From: Desmodus rotundus
Taxonomy: Eukaryota > Chordata > Mammalia > Chiroptera > Phyllostomidae
Reading direction: 5' to 3'
Length of the DNA: 64,000 bases
Assembly (NCBI RefSeq): GCF_022682495.2
Contig: NC_071389.1
Span: 175,212,056 to 175,276,055, forward strand
Below are positions 22,606 to 42,400 of the stretch, piece by piece. The notes below the pieces were generated by a model that saw only the letters and a program-made list of their open reading frames with translations, searched no databases and was not told where the DNA came from. Made by a program: the position numbers and the translations under genes. Each line of letters begins with the position of its first letter. Position 1 is the stretch's first letter.

Positions 22606-23284
22606 ACTCACCTTTCTTTGAATTAACCAGGGAATTCGTTTCATATAAACTCAAGAGTTTCACCTTTTCTTGCCCTCAACTTATTTGGAACTGTATTAAT
22701 GAACCAGACAGTGTGCTCTGTCCTGAGATTAATGTACATTCGTAGGTGTATATCACTGTCGTTACCTTGGAAATTCCACTGAACGTGTGAGCAAAAACAT
22801 CAGTTGTGCTGTGTCATACTCATGCTGTGAGTAACCATCTGAATTCAATTAGGCATGCTCATTGAGCCGGGGAAGGCTACGTCTCTGCCTCAGCACATCT
22901 ACTCCTCGTCATTCTTTCACTGAACAGCAGGCATGGGCCATGAAGTTTCCACTGTGAAAATTCATCCGTGAATAGGCCCCTGGAATGTAGAAAATAGAGA
23001 TAACTGGAGCCGTGAGCACATGACTAAAAGCCACACGTGCTTTGGGACCTGACACAGTCCACGCTGACCTCGTTAAACGTATCATGTTGTTTTTCCTGTG
23101 TAAAGAACCAAAGTCAAAAACAACATGCACCGAAACAAACAAACAGACAGAACACCCATTCTTTGTGAAACGGTGGGCAAGCTGGAGGGTGGCCAAAGCC
23201 CAACCAGAACGTTCTGTGCTGATAGGCTAGGTGCTCCCCAGCTCCACCTGCACTTCCTCTTTACAGTAGGGAGCATTAGAATCA

Positions 23285-23425
23285 CTGGATGAAGAAGAGG
23301 CCTCAGAGGTCTTCTGATGCAATGGTTTCATTTTGCAGAGGCTGAGCCTGGAGCTCAGAGAGGTTCAGAGGCTTGCGCAAGGTGACACGGGGGCAGAGTT
23401 GCACTGAAACCCTCTTTATGTGACA
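23285..23425 (-). repeat. MIR/L2-type fragment (antisense)
   Basis: TTTCATTTTGCAGAGGCTGA, GCTCAGAGAGGTTCAGAGGC and TTGCGCAAGGTGACACGG correspond to the reverse-strand MIR core with its short flanks. Confidence 0.6.
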
Positions 23426-23569
23426 CTTCCCTGCTTTGCTAAAGCCATCCCTGCAGAGTGTTGCAAGGAAGCATTTACCTCTGCCCGTGCACCACTGGAT
23501 GCGTTCCCAAAGTGACTAACGTGCTTTATCATTTCATTGTTACTTCTGCATAAGCACAGCTGAAACACT

Positions 23570-23710
23570 GGAGCGTGGTAGTCCAAAGTCAGACAACCTG
23601 TGCTCTGCCCCTTACACAGTAAGTCACCTGAAACTCTGGAAGAGTTTCCTGAGCTGGAGTGAGGACTAAGGAGGGTAGTCCTCAGTAAAGCAGTTAGCCC
23701 AGCATGTAAT
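23570..23710 (+). repeat. MIR SINE
   Basis: GAGCGTGGTAGTCCAAAGTC, TCAGACAACCTGTGCTCTGC, AAACTCTGGAAGAGTTTCCT and AGCAGTTAGCCCAGCATG follow MIR order, well diverged. Confidence 0.6.
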
Positions 23711-26364
23711 TATTTTAATTATCATCAATAATAAAACCAGTTGTTCTTTAGATGATGAGGTTAGAAAATGTCCTCTAGAATTTCCACAAAATTTTGGTTT
23801 TCACTTTAGCAAGCGCCCAAAAGAAAACTGACATTTGTAGCTAAATATGCATAAATATATAGTTTGGGAAATCATTGTCAAACTATATAAACCATCTGTG
23901 TCTAGGACTTTGGGAGAATCTGAGGTTCCCCAGAGATAAATTGTGAAATTTGAAATGCAGCGCCTTTGGGGGATTCACATAAATCTGAAATACTAAAATG
24001 AACATATATGCACAGTGACAGAAATAAGGTAACTGAACAGCAACTTCGCCGAACCTGTCTTCAACTCAGGAGAAGCATGCAGATAGAGGCCTTAGAAAAA
24101 GAAAGCACCTACAGGAGGTCTGCTCTCGCTCCTCACCTCCCAGGATGAGGAAAGGAAGAACTTTAGTGGTTGAAACATCACTCGGGGGGTCAGCTAGTTG
24201 GTAGCAAAGCCAGAACCAAAACTCATGCATGGTGAGGCCTAATTCCATGAAGAAATAATCCAAAATCAAGGAGACTGACCACAGAACTCTTCTCCTACAG
24301 ACCTGCTCCCTGGTCACCTTGGCTCCACTGCCTGGCTTTGTGGTCACGTTCCCTCAGAGGCAGCTCTCACCTGATGTCTCCTGCTTCTATACACCCAACA
24401 TTTTGGGTGCATAAACCTGATCCTTACCTTGGGGTTGAGTTGTGTCACTGACCTGGCCGGGCCTAGAGAGAAGGAAATTTTCTCAACTCTTGTTTCATGT
24501 TTCCAAAAGTTACAGTTTCAAGGTCATGTTCTTAATCTTGGGCTTGTAAAGTTAATGAAGTGTTTCAGGGGTCCATGAACCCCCTGAACTGCACGCACAG
24601 TTTCATGGGTATATTGCTGTTTTTCTTTTATAAGAACCATGACCTTTACTATATGTTTATTAGAGACCTGTAATCTCCCCAAATCCATCACACCAGCTGG
24701 GCCTTTTCAGTATGACCAGACTGCTCACCCTCCAACGCCTCCTCCACTTTGGAGACTAACTTAAGCATCAGTGTGTTCTGAAGCACAGTGTCTTGTAAAC
24801 AGTAGGTGCTCACCAAATTTTTGTGACCTTAATTTTGCTTTAAAGGGGCTTTCCCTGAGAACTGTTTTTTCAGTCCATTATGCGCCATAGGATGGCATTT
24901 TCATCTTTTTCCTAATCAGCTTACCAGAACGAGCTATGTTGGATTGTCTAGCCTCACACTTCCTCTTTCCTAGGCTACACAATTAGACCAAATTATTGTA
25001 ATGTGGTCCTGACTGTCCTCCTTTGGAGCAACAAGTTCATACAGTAATCCCATATTGTCCTCTGCTCTTCAATGTCTTTAAATAAATTGGTGTCTCATTT
25101 TTATGAAGCAATTATTGTATCTGTTTTCAACAAATCAAGGAAATATAGAACTGATATAAGTTTCATGTTTACTAATGAGAAGATCAAGATCTGGAGGACA
25201 GATACATTGACTTGCCCATGATCACCACACTGTTAGGGGTTAGCAGATCCTGTCCTAGACCAGATCCTTCTTTGTCTCTCTCTCTCTCAGTCTCTTCTCT
25301 CTCTCTCATTCTCTTAGTCCCCTTTCAGAACTGAGATTTGAGGATGCAGAGTTACCATTCCCTGCAGGTTATTGAAATCACCTTGAGCAAATTCGTGGCT
25401 CAGTGTGAAGTCTAATAGTCAAGACTTTAAGCAGATGACTTGTTAGAACCAAGCAATATATTTTCAGAAAGGCCTGTCTGCGGGGGCCGAGATGCCGTCA
25501 TATGTAGATAGCCTTCCTGAGGCTCCATCCTCAGGTTTGTTACGTGACTTCCACCCTGGGTATCTGGCCAGGCTCCTGAATGTCAGCAGGAAGAACCTGT
25601 CTCATCTGGTTAGTCTCTTCTGGGTTACTCTTCATCTGCCCCCTCGTGATTGCCCTTAAACCACCCATGACCTGCAACATCCACCCACTGCCTCCTTCAC
25701 TGTTTTTCCAACGAGTCCATTCACTTTCCCTGAGTGTTGTTTGGAATATGAGCTGAATCAGTCACTACGTTTACTGTGCTGTTTAGAACTCATCTTTGAG
25801 TGGCGCTGGTTCTTCAGCTAAGACGAGTTACCATGGAAACAGCCCACATGTTTCCTTCCTACACAGGAAGAGGACCTGGGCATTGCAAGACTGTTTTCAG
25901 AGTTGACCCAGGCTCATCGTACTGGGCTTGTTCTTTTGCTGGAAGAGATTCAATGAGCCAAGAGATACCATTTTCTTGTTCTTTCCTTTTTTCTGTTAAA
26001 ATTACTTTTACTTGACTTCCAAAGTATTTTTCTTCCCGTTGCCAATGAGAGTGGCGTTGAAACTTCAAACCACAACTGATTTTGGCCAGAGATAGCTTCA
26101 CTCTCAGGGCACTTGACAGAAGTTCAGTCACTCAGGATGCGATGCAATAGATTTTTGACCTACAATTGTGCCACTTTAGAGCAATGGAGCCTTCAGGCAC
26201 AGGCAGAGAAGGAGTTACCCTCAGGGTAGAACTGACAGAAATCAAGAAATGATCTCCTTGCCCAAATACCTCCCTTGTTTCCCCAAGTAGCTCAAGCCAT
26301 GGGACCCGAAATTCTTCAGGTAGAGATTTTTTGTTCTTCTTTATTAGGACACTGCCTCTCATCT

Positions 26365-26470
26365 AGCTATGTGAACTTGGGCAATTCTCTTACCCTCTCG
26401 GTTTCAATTTTCTCAATGATTAAATGATGAGCTGGAATATGTCACCCCTAAAGTTTCTTTCAGCTCTGAA
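26365..26470 (+). repeat. MIR3-like fragment
   Basis: TATGTGAACTTGGGCAATTC, TTACCCTCTCGGTTTCAATT, TCTCAATGATTAAATGATGA and TTTCTTTCAGCTCTGAAA follow the order of MIR3-type repeats. Confidence 0.6.
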
Positions 26471-27517
26471 AAGCTCTGACTATACATTCCTTAAGAGGAA
26501 TAAATTTTAAACCTATTATTCTGTCATGAACACTTAAGTGTGAATAGTTTTATTAGATCTCCCCTCAATTTTTTTTAACACAAAATAAGTAAATGTAGAT
26601 GATGGTGGAAAAAGGCAGATTCCAGGGCATGCTCAGGTGAGGTGTTAGAGCGCAAGGTCACTGGAAATCTGGGGAGAGGTGGGAGGTACTAAAAGGGAAG
26701 TAGGTCCCCAAATGGGAGACAAAAGTTGTAGTTACAATTTCGTCTAGAAAAATTTGGAGTCCTTTGCTATTTTGTATCATTTCAGCAAAACAGAGTAAAC
26801 AGAAGAACCCAGTAAATCAATCAATGAATGTTTATAAAATACCTCAAGTATTTCGAGTGCTGTGGGAGATTCAAGAGAAACATAGAACCTAGTACTTGCC
26901 TCAAGTAATTATTAGCTGTGTTGAGTGGCAACCACTCAGACACCTCAGGCAGGTACCACGGGGGTCCTACAACTTCTCGTGAGTTACTTTTGACGTATTG
27001 CAGGAGTTCAGAGGAAGGGTCAATTAATGGGATGAAGCCAATTTTCTTTGGCAAGCACTCCACCTGTCTCTTGAAACCGTCACATCTGGATTGTACATTC
27101 TCAGAGCTTTGATGCTAGCAAGATTGGCTGGGTTTGGGGGCCTGTGGTAACTGTTATAACGAACCTGGCGCTAATTTGCTCATCAGCCAGGCCTGCTTGT
27201 GCTAAGTTGCTTCACTTGCAGCGTATCATTCGCAAATGAACTTTTTTTTTTTTTGTCAGTTTTACTCAGTGAATAGGTGGAACTCATTAAAGTACAAAAA
27301 ACTCAGGCATGGCAGAGAAAAGACTGGAATGCATTATATTCTTATTTCATGAAATATAATGAGGTGAAATTAGGGGAATATCTCCTGGAAAATCACTGAC
27401 AACTATGGAAGTCCATTAGGGCAAAGATAATGCCAACGGCACCCTTACAAACGTTGTTCATATCCACTGATTTTGGCTAATGGACCATCTTCCTCTCTGT
27501 CTCTGAAATAGATCAAA

Positions 27518-35375
<7,858 letters not shown>

Positions 35376-35639
35376 GAGACCCTCATTTGAACAAATATGG
35401 AAACTGGATGGTTCACATGTGAGTTTTCTCAGGGAGGGGGTGCAGGGCAGAGTAGAGGGGGCATTTACACCACTGAGAACAGTTTGGTTCCCCTGCTCCT
35501 GCAATGGGCAATGAACCTTCAAAATATGAATGGAAGAAAACCTCAATTTGTTTTATTTTATAGTATTATCATGCAGCAGTTATTCCCAATCTTAAGACCT
35601 GTGCATCCCACCGCCTGTGGGAGCCTCCTGGAGTTCCAC

Positions 35640-36175
35640 AGGGGCCCAGGGGGCCAAATCAGACACTGTTTCTCTCCTGCTTAAGATCTTTCAGTGACTT
35701 CTGATCACCTATCAAATAAAATTGAAGCTCCCATGTTTAGTTCATAAGCCCCGGCCCCAGCATGCCTTTCTGCCCGTATTTATCATTTCCCTCCCTTTAT
35801 AACACTCAATTACTAGTAATTCTCTCTCACACTACATTCGCATTTCTGGACTTTGGCTCATTACATGAAAACCCCTTTCCATTCCTGTTGACTAGCAAAG
35901 TTATTTACTCAGGACTCTGTTTGGCCATCCCCTACTGAGGGGGGAAAAAAACCAAACCTCCACTGAACCCCATCACTGTCCTAAGTGTCCTTACTCTGTT
36001 CGGGCTTCTTGTTTTTTCATTTTCCATTTTATATTTAAACGATCTGGTTTTTTTCCCATTTCGCACATTAACAATCTAAGCTGGGGGAGGCTGGATCAGA
36101 CTGAAGTCGTCTGTGTATACCTACTGCTTAGGGCAAGGCCTGGCATGGAATATTTTTTCTTATTTAAGTGAACTG
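35640..36175 (+). repeat. L2 LINE 3' fragment
   Basis: Follows L2 order: TTTCTCTCCTGCTTAAGATC, TTTCAGTGACTTCTGATCAC, CAAATAAAATTGAAGCTCCC, AGTTCATAAGCCCCGGCCCC, then the ending TAGGGCAAGGCCTGGCATGG. It fills most of the gap between ARHGDIB and ERP27. Confidence 0.75.
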
Positions 36176-36258
36176 ACTTTCCTTTGGGTTGGTTTGGCTC
36201 TGAGGCCCTGTCACTAAATTTGGTCTTTTATCTCAGAAGTTGAAGGTCCCCCTAGCGC

Positions 36259-36274
36259 CAGGTGCAAAGTTCCC
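36259..36274 (+). promoter_or_regulatory. Candidate E-box plus TTCCC element upstream of ERP27
   Basis: CAGGTG (36259-36264) and TTCCC (36270-36274) lie about 110 bp before the start codon. An E-box beside a TTTCCC-like box is the layout of PTF1 sites that drive pancreatic acinar genes, and ERP27 is a pancreas-rich protein. The spacing here is shorter than typical, so this is weak. Confidence 0.2.
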
Positions 36275-36374
36275 AAAGCTCTGGCGACACCACAGCCTAT
36301 CAACCGCAGAGTGGGCCGCCCTGAACCCGTGTCCCAAACACAAAGTCAGGGGTTGGATCAGGAGCAGAAGAGCA

Positions 36375-36465
36375 ATGGAAGCCACACCGCCCAGATGCCT
36401 GTTTCTATTATGTCTTTTCATGTCCAAGCTGTCCCCAGATGGTGCAGAAAGTCAAGAATCCTCAG
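36375..36465 (+). CDS. ERP27: ERP27 exon 1: signal peptide
   Basis: Residues 1-30 and the first base of codon 31. The donor is GTAAAAC at 36466. The 5' untranslated part probably begins between about 36200 and 36350, just after the L2 fragment. No TATA box is obvious. Confidence 0.92.
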
Positions 36466-39400
36466 GTAAAACAAGCAAACAAACTTGGGTGACTATAGGG
36501 TGAGAGTGTTGTTAAGAGAAGGGAAGGGCACAAGGTAGCACTCCGAATACTTTTCCTCCAGACCTAGATAATTTTCTGGGACATGCTGGATAAGCACCTG
36601 CGTTGCCTAGTGGAGAAGAGGGAAGTCCGGCATTATCCCTCTGACAGCAGCCATACGGTGGGATCACCTTCCGTATGTTGGCAAAACAAATAAATAAATA
36701 AAGCCTTGGAATAATAATAATTGCACCCCTAGAGCTCCTTGGCCTTCGAGTGAAGAGAAACAGGATGGAGCTGCGTCCTCCCTACTCAGTACCCTAATAC
36801 CTTCTGCTTTCCTCTCACTGTCTCTCTCTGTGTAGATGGTTCCCATGCTCTCCAGGAACCTGTGTGGCTCACAGATGTCCCAGAGGCCATGGAATTCATT
36901 GCTGCTGCTGAGGTGGCTCTCATAGGCTTCTTCCAGGTTTGTCCACATGCCCTGCTCTCATTATTCTCCCAAAGAACCAGAGCTTGGCCTCAAAGGAGCC
37001 GTGACAGTCTCCGTCTAGCCAGATGACACCACATTAGAAGCCAAGGGGCTCAGAGTTTGCTTTCAGCTTTTTCTGAAAACTCTCAGTTGTTTAGGCATTT
37101 CCTATCTCTCAATTATGTCTTTTTCAAAGGTTCTGAGGCCCCTGGATGGGCCTCCTCATCTACGGTTGCTTTGAAACTTAAGCCAGTATCCCATTGCTGG
37201 GTCAGTGGCCAGAGTAAGCCCAACGTCTGTCATCCAGGCGATGCATTACCAGACAGGTAGCCCTTTGTTCTTCTGTCTCTTGGTTCTGAAATGTTGAAAA
37301 ACAATGATGTTTCATATATGGAAGGTGTTAGCCTCCACCTTCCAGGGTGACTGTCTGGCTAATGAAAGCAGCCATAAATGAGCGAGCATCATTCTAGCAT
37401 CTTTATCTTTCTCTGGAGGTAACAGCTGGTGATTTCTCTCTCATTGCAGACCTTCTTGTCAGTTTCCATTCATTAATTCCAACTCATCATCACCCTGCCA
37501 TTCTGTGTACGCAGCTGGAAATAGCTGTGATGAGGTGTAAGTGGGGGAGGAAGAGAAGAGAGCACATTTTTCAGTGATGAGAGATCTGAGCTGTAGACAA
37601 AAACAGGCACCCTCAGAACGTCAGGGAAGGGCAAGAAGGTGGAAATGGAACAGTGTGCAATAACTTAAAACAGCCACCAGATGCCGTCATTTGATCTGTG
37701 AGCAATTCCATTTTAAGGAGCAGAATAAAAAAGGGGAAGCCTAGATTAACAATTAGCCTCCGGTGAACTCCATGCATATTTTCAGATGAGCAAGGTGCCA
37801 GGCCCCTCTGCTTGAGCCCGGATGCAAGGCTAGCCTTCTTCCTTTCTATTTGCACAGCCCCTTCAACCTGGAGAGGTGTCAGAGCAGAGTATGTTCACTC
37901 CTGATAATTACCTGGAGCTGCCGTGGGCAATGGTCCTACAACACCAGGGAAAATTATGTCAGCTTGCGATATAATAAAGACTCATCACTCAAAAGTGGCT
38001 TCCCTGCCCCCTGCCCCTCCAGAGTTGGGGCAAGTCATAAACGGTATCTTTCATGGGCAATGCCTCTGGCTTACACGCAGTAGAAGGAGGACTACTCTTT
38101 CCACATCCTCACGAACTGTTGTTAAAAAAACTAGTAAGTTTCCATTTTAATTTCTTTTTTTTTTTCTTTTGGCCCTTTTGATAACACTTTCTTATTTTGG
38201 CATTTCTTTTGCCTCCACAAATTGTTTCTAAAACATTTGCCTTCATGGGTATGTCATTGACCAAAACGCTGACCACTTTTGCAGGCCCTGTGGTTTTGAG
38301 GCCCCTCTCAGCTACTAACAAACTACAAGTTCTACGGTAAGGCCAGAGAGGAGTCCCAGGCTTAGACACAATCCTGTAGTTACCAATTAACCCACTCTGC
38401 CTGGAAATTACTTCACTGGACACTGAATCAAGTCTCTGATTTCTAGTATGAGTGAGCACATTTCAATTCCCTATCCTGATTCCATGTCCCCTTCAAAATA
38501 ACCTCTGTGGGGTTTTCTTTCCCCTTGTTTTTAGGACTTAGAAATACCAGCAGTGTCTCTATTCCATGATGTGGTGCAAAAATACCCAGGCGTGGCATTT
38601 GGAATCAGCACCGATTCCCAGGTTCTGGCCCACTACAACATCACGGGAAACACCATTTCCCTCTTTCGTCTGGTAAGTCGGGTGGGCAGCTCGAGCCTTC
38701 TCCTAGTTTTTATTTACTTTATGTTGTGAACTCATAAACTTGTGAGACTAGAAAAGGTCTATGTCTTTACCACTAACGATGATGCCAGAGTTAGGGACCA
38801 TGATAGTGAGCGTGATGGCTCAACTCAGGCTTCCCAAACAGATGCTGTCGTGAAATGGAGGGCAGTCTGGACTGAGAGTCGGGCAAGAGATTTGTTGCTG
38901 ACCAGTCATGTGACTTAGGCAGGTCACTTAACACTTCTTAGCTCCGATTTTTTCATCTATAAATAAAACAGTTTGACCATGGCATCTCTAAGATCCTTTT
39001 GAACTCTAAAGTGCATATTTTCATATCTTTGGGAGTTCACTTCCATTTAAACATATATTAAACAACTGCTACATGTCATATGCCAAATATTAATATTAAA
39101 ATGTGTTAAGCATATTCTCTTCTCTCATAGACCTTAAAGTATAGTAGAGATCATAAACATGATATACAAGTCTCTATAATACAAAGACATCACAATGGAT
39201 AAAGTGTTGTATGGGTTCAAAGGGTAAAAGCAGTGTACGTATTCTGACAAAAAAATTTACTTTAAAAAAGGCAACTGAACTTGGATTTAAAGGATAGATA
39301 AAATTTGGACAGGGTGGCAGAGAATTTTTGGCCAAGGTAGCAAAAAAATGTAACTTAGGAAACAGTGATCGGGACCAATTGACTGGATCTCATGGTACGG

Positions 39401-42400
39401 GTTTTGGGGAAATGAATGTAAGACAAAGAGCTTGACTGGAACCACACTGTGGAGAAACTTGAATTGCAGCTTAATAGGTTTTCACTTCATTTAGTTGGCA
39501 TATGAAAGGTCCTAAATCCTTTAGATCAGGGGAGTGAGGCAAACAGAAATGTGTTATTGCAACACTATTTTGGCAGATGGGTGAGATGGATAGCCAAGCA
39601 AAAGGACAAGAGTGGAGAGAATTTTTGTCAGGCTGGCAAAACAGATCATGTGCTAAGGGTTACAGTAGAGAGGTTACAAGAGAAAGTGAAGAAAAGGCAG
39701 CTCTTGCAAAGATTAGATATCAAAATGATGGAAAGGAGGCAAAGCTTAAAGTTAGGGTGTCTAGGACTGGGAGGAGCACATACAGAAACAGGGATGCTGT
39801 GGTGAGGACTTAAGTCTGTATTATTGGCGGAGAACCCGGGTAAAGATAGCCAGAGTCCACTGCAAATGAGAAACTGAGCCAAAGACAAAGTTTCAAGATT
39901 TCTGGTTTGAATGTCCTTCCCCTTCTAGCCTTCATCCTATCGCTCTGTTTCACCTGCTATCCAAACCTCTCCAACACGTATTTCGTACTCATATCTCCAA
40001 TTTTCTTTAAGCTCTAAGTACACTGCTACCTAGTTTGTACCCTGCACTCCATTAAAACTGCCTTCATCCATGTCGGCACGTTTCTGTATTTCCAAATCCA
40101 ACGGACACTCTTTAGGTCTCATTGCACTGACCATCTCTGCCATGTTTGACAGGTTGGCCACTTCTTTCCTCTTCAGTCTCTCCTTCCTTGACTTCTAGGA
40201 GCCTGCTTCTCCTGGTCCTCCTCTCTTTTCTTAGTCCCCTTGAGACTGTCTTTTCCTCCATCTGCTCGACCGCCTGACCCAATGCTCTTCCCATGTAGGT
40301 TATAGACTCCAGGCCCCGTGAAGGCAGAGGCTGTCTTGTTCACTACTTCAATCAGTGTCTGAAAACGTGCCTGCGATGTATCAGGTGCTCATTAAATGTT
40401 TAATTAATTAACTAACTAACTAATGAGTGAATGTGTGATCCTCAGGTAATATAATTCTATCTCCTGTTTGACTATTAAGTGTTTGCTGAGGATGTGGAAT
40501 GTTTTCCCTCTAGCCTGGACCTCTACCGTAATTCAAATGCTCGCTTGCTGGGCGAATACCCTCATAAGCACTGCGGTCTTAACATGTTCAAATCTGAGTT
40601 TACCATCAGCACCTGCTCAACCATGTTTTTCCCTCTAAAATGCTTTCTTATTGAATGGCCATGTTCCTCCAATCTCTAATTTTTTCTAATTGAACCTCCT
40701 ATCTTCCTGAACCTCTATTCTTTTTCCCTCTTTCCATTTCCTTCTTCTATTAGACTCTTAGCAGCACTGGCATCGACGACGATTCCATAGCTTCTTAGTT
40801 GGGCTCCCTGTATGACTTCACATGTAATTTTTAGATTACATGACGATGAATTTAGATTGGAACTTTGACGATGGCACTCCGTTCTTAAAACTTTTTAATG
40901 TTTCCCATTTCTTGTAAGATCGAAATAGGGATGTTTAAACATATAACCTCTTGTGGCCTGACCACTACCTGCTTCTCTATTCCCATTTTTGGCACATTCC
41001 CACCCTGAGACCTCCCCTGTCCATACCCAGGTACACGCAGCATGATGACTCCGTTCCACAGTCCCACACGGGCCGGTCCTCTGCCTAGAATACCACCGTC
41101 CTCAGGTTCCCCTTTCTCTCAGCGTCCCTGGGTCAGTCCTCCTCGCACTGCAGTGAGTCAGGTGGGCTCTTACCCTTCACAAAGTCTCCCTGGAATCTCC
41201 AAGTTGGCCTCATTATTCCTCCAGATCTGCACATCTTTCTCTTCATTTACCACTTCATAGTGCAGACCATGTACTTCTGTGTTGGTCCCACCTTATTCTG
41301 CACTATTCAGGGGCAGAATCCGTGACAGCCGTTTGTTGTACTCTAAAGGTCTATAATATGTCTCTAGTAGCCAGAAGACACTCAGAAAGTGTTTGAGAAA
41401 CTAACTCACCTCCAAAGGCAAGTCTGCGGGTGCACAAGTACCTTCAGCAGCCCTTTCCCCACCTGGACAGCAGTTGTAGGTTTGGCTTTCACTATGGTGA
41501 AAAGGGATGAAATCGAGCTCCTCTGGGAAGAGCTTTGGTAAGAAAGATATGGAAGGTCAGGTTAATGCCTTCCATATTACAGTTGAACCATTGGTAGCAA
41601 CACTTCAACACAAAATTTCTAATCAGCTACAGCTCCACAGGTACTTCCTTCCCGGTTTGTTGTCTATAGATCTTATGAAGGCCTGATTGTAAAGTTAGTG
41701 CTACTCAAGACTTTCCCGGGGAAGAAAAACAAGTGCTGTTGTTTCCAACCTCTCTACAGAGTTCTCAACCTCTAATGGGTGCATTAACTTGACTTACAAT
41801 TTATTATTTATAAAGTCCTGGTGGTGACTTCCCAGAGCTGTTCGCTCTTCTTTCACATCTGGTTTTTGTTTACCACTGGTGACAGACCTGCTCTTAATGA
41901 ACTCCTGGGACCTCTGTGGGCAGGATTATTTTGTGCCATACCCAAAACAAACACACTGGTTCTTGCCCTACTCCATTAGCTGGTCTGGGAGAGATTCGAC
42001 TTATGCCATGCCCGCTTTTAGATAAACATTTTTTTTCTCAGTTTACACTGTCAAAGTTGAATCCGTATTTTAGCAGAGTTGTTATTTCGGAGTTTGGGAT
42101 ACCTCTTTTTTTAAAGGTAGTATCAACTAAAACTATTCTTTACATTGGGAAACTTGAACTTGTTGCAATTTTCTGGTACTTACCTTCCTCTTAGATTTGG
42201 TTTGTTGTTTGTTTGTTTGTTTCATGCCTAATTTATAATAGGCACTACACTAGGTGTGTTCATTGTTCTACCATTTAATTCTCACAAGAATTTGATGAAA
42301 TAATTATTGTTAGCCCTGCCTTATCAATAAGAAAACTAAAGTTCCATGTGGTTGGTTCCATTGTCCAAAATCTCACAACTGTGACCTACCGACATCTGAC

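Larger units (their letters stand above)
18999..27507 (+). other. ARHGDIB intron 1 (presumed)
   Basis: No further exon is recognised. MIR copies are described separately. A (TC)n tract lies at 25272-25312 and a T-run at 27242-27255. The reading frames here are short and have no family resemblance. Around 24880-26000 I see nothing identifiable. Confidence 0.4.
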
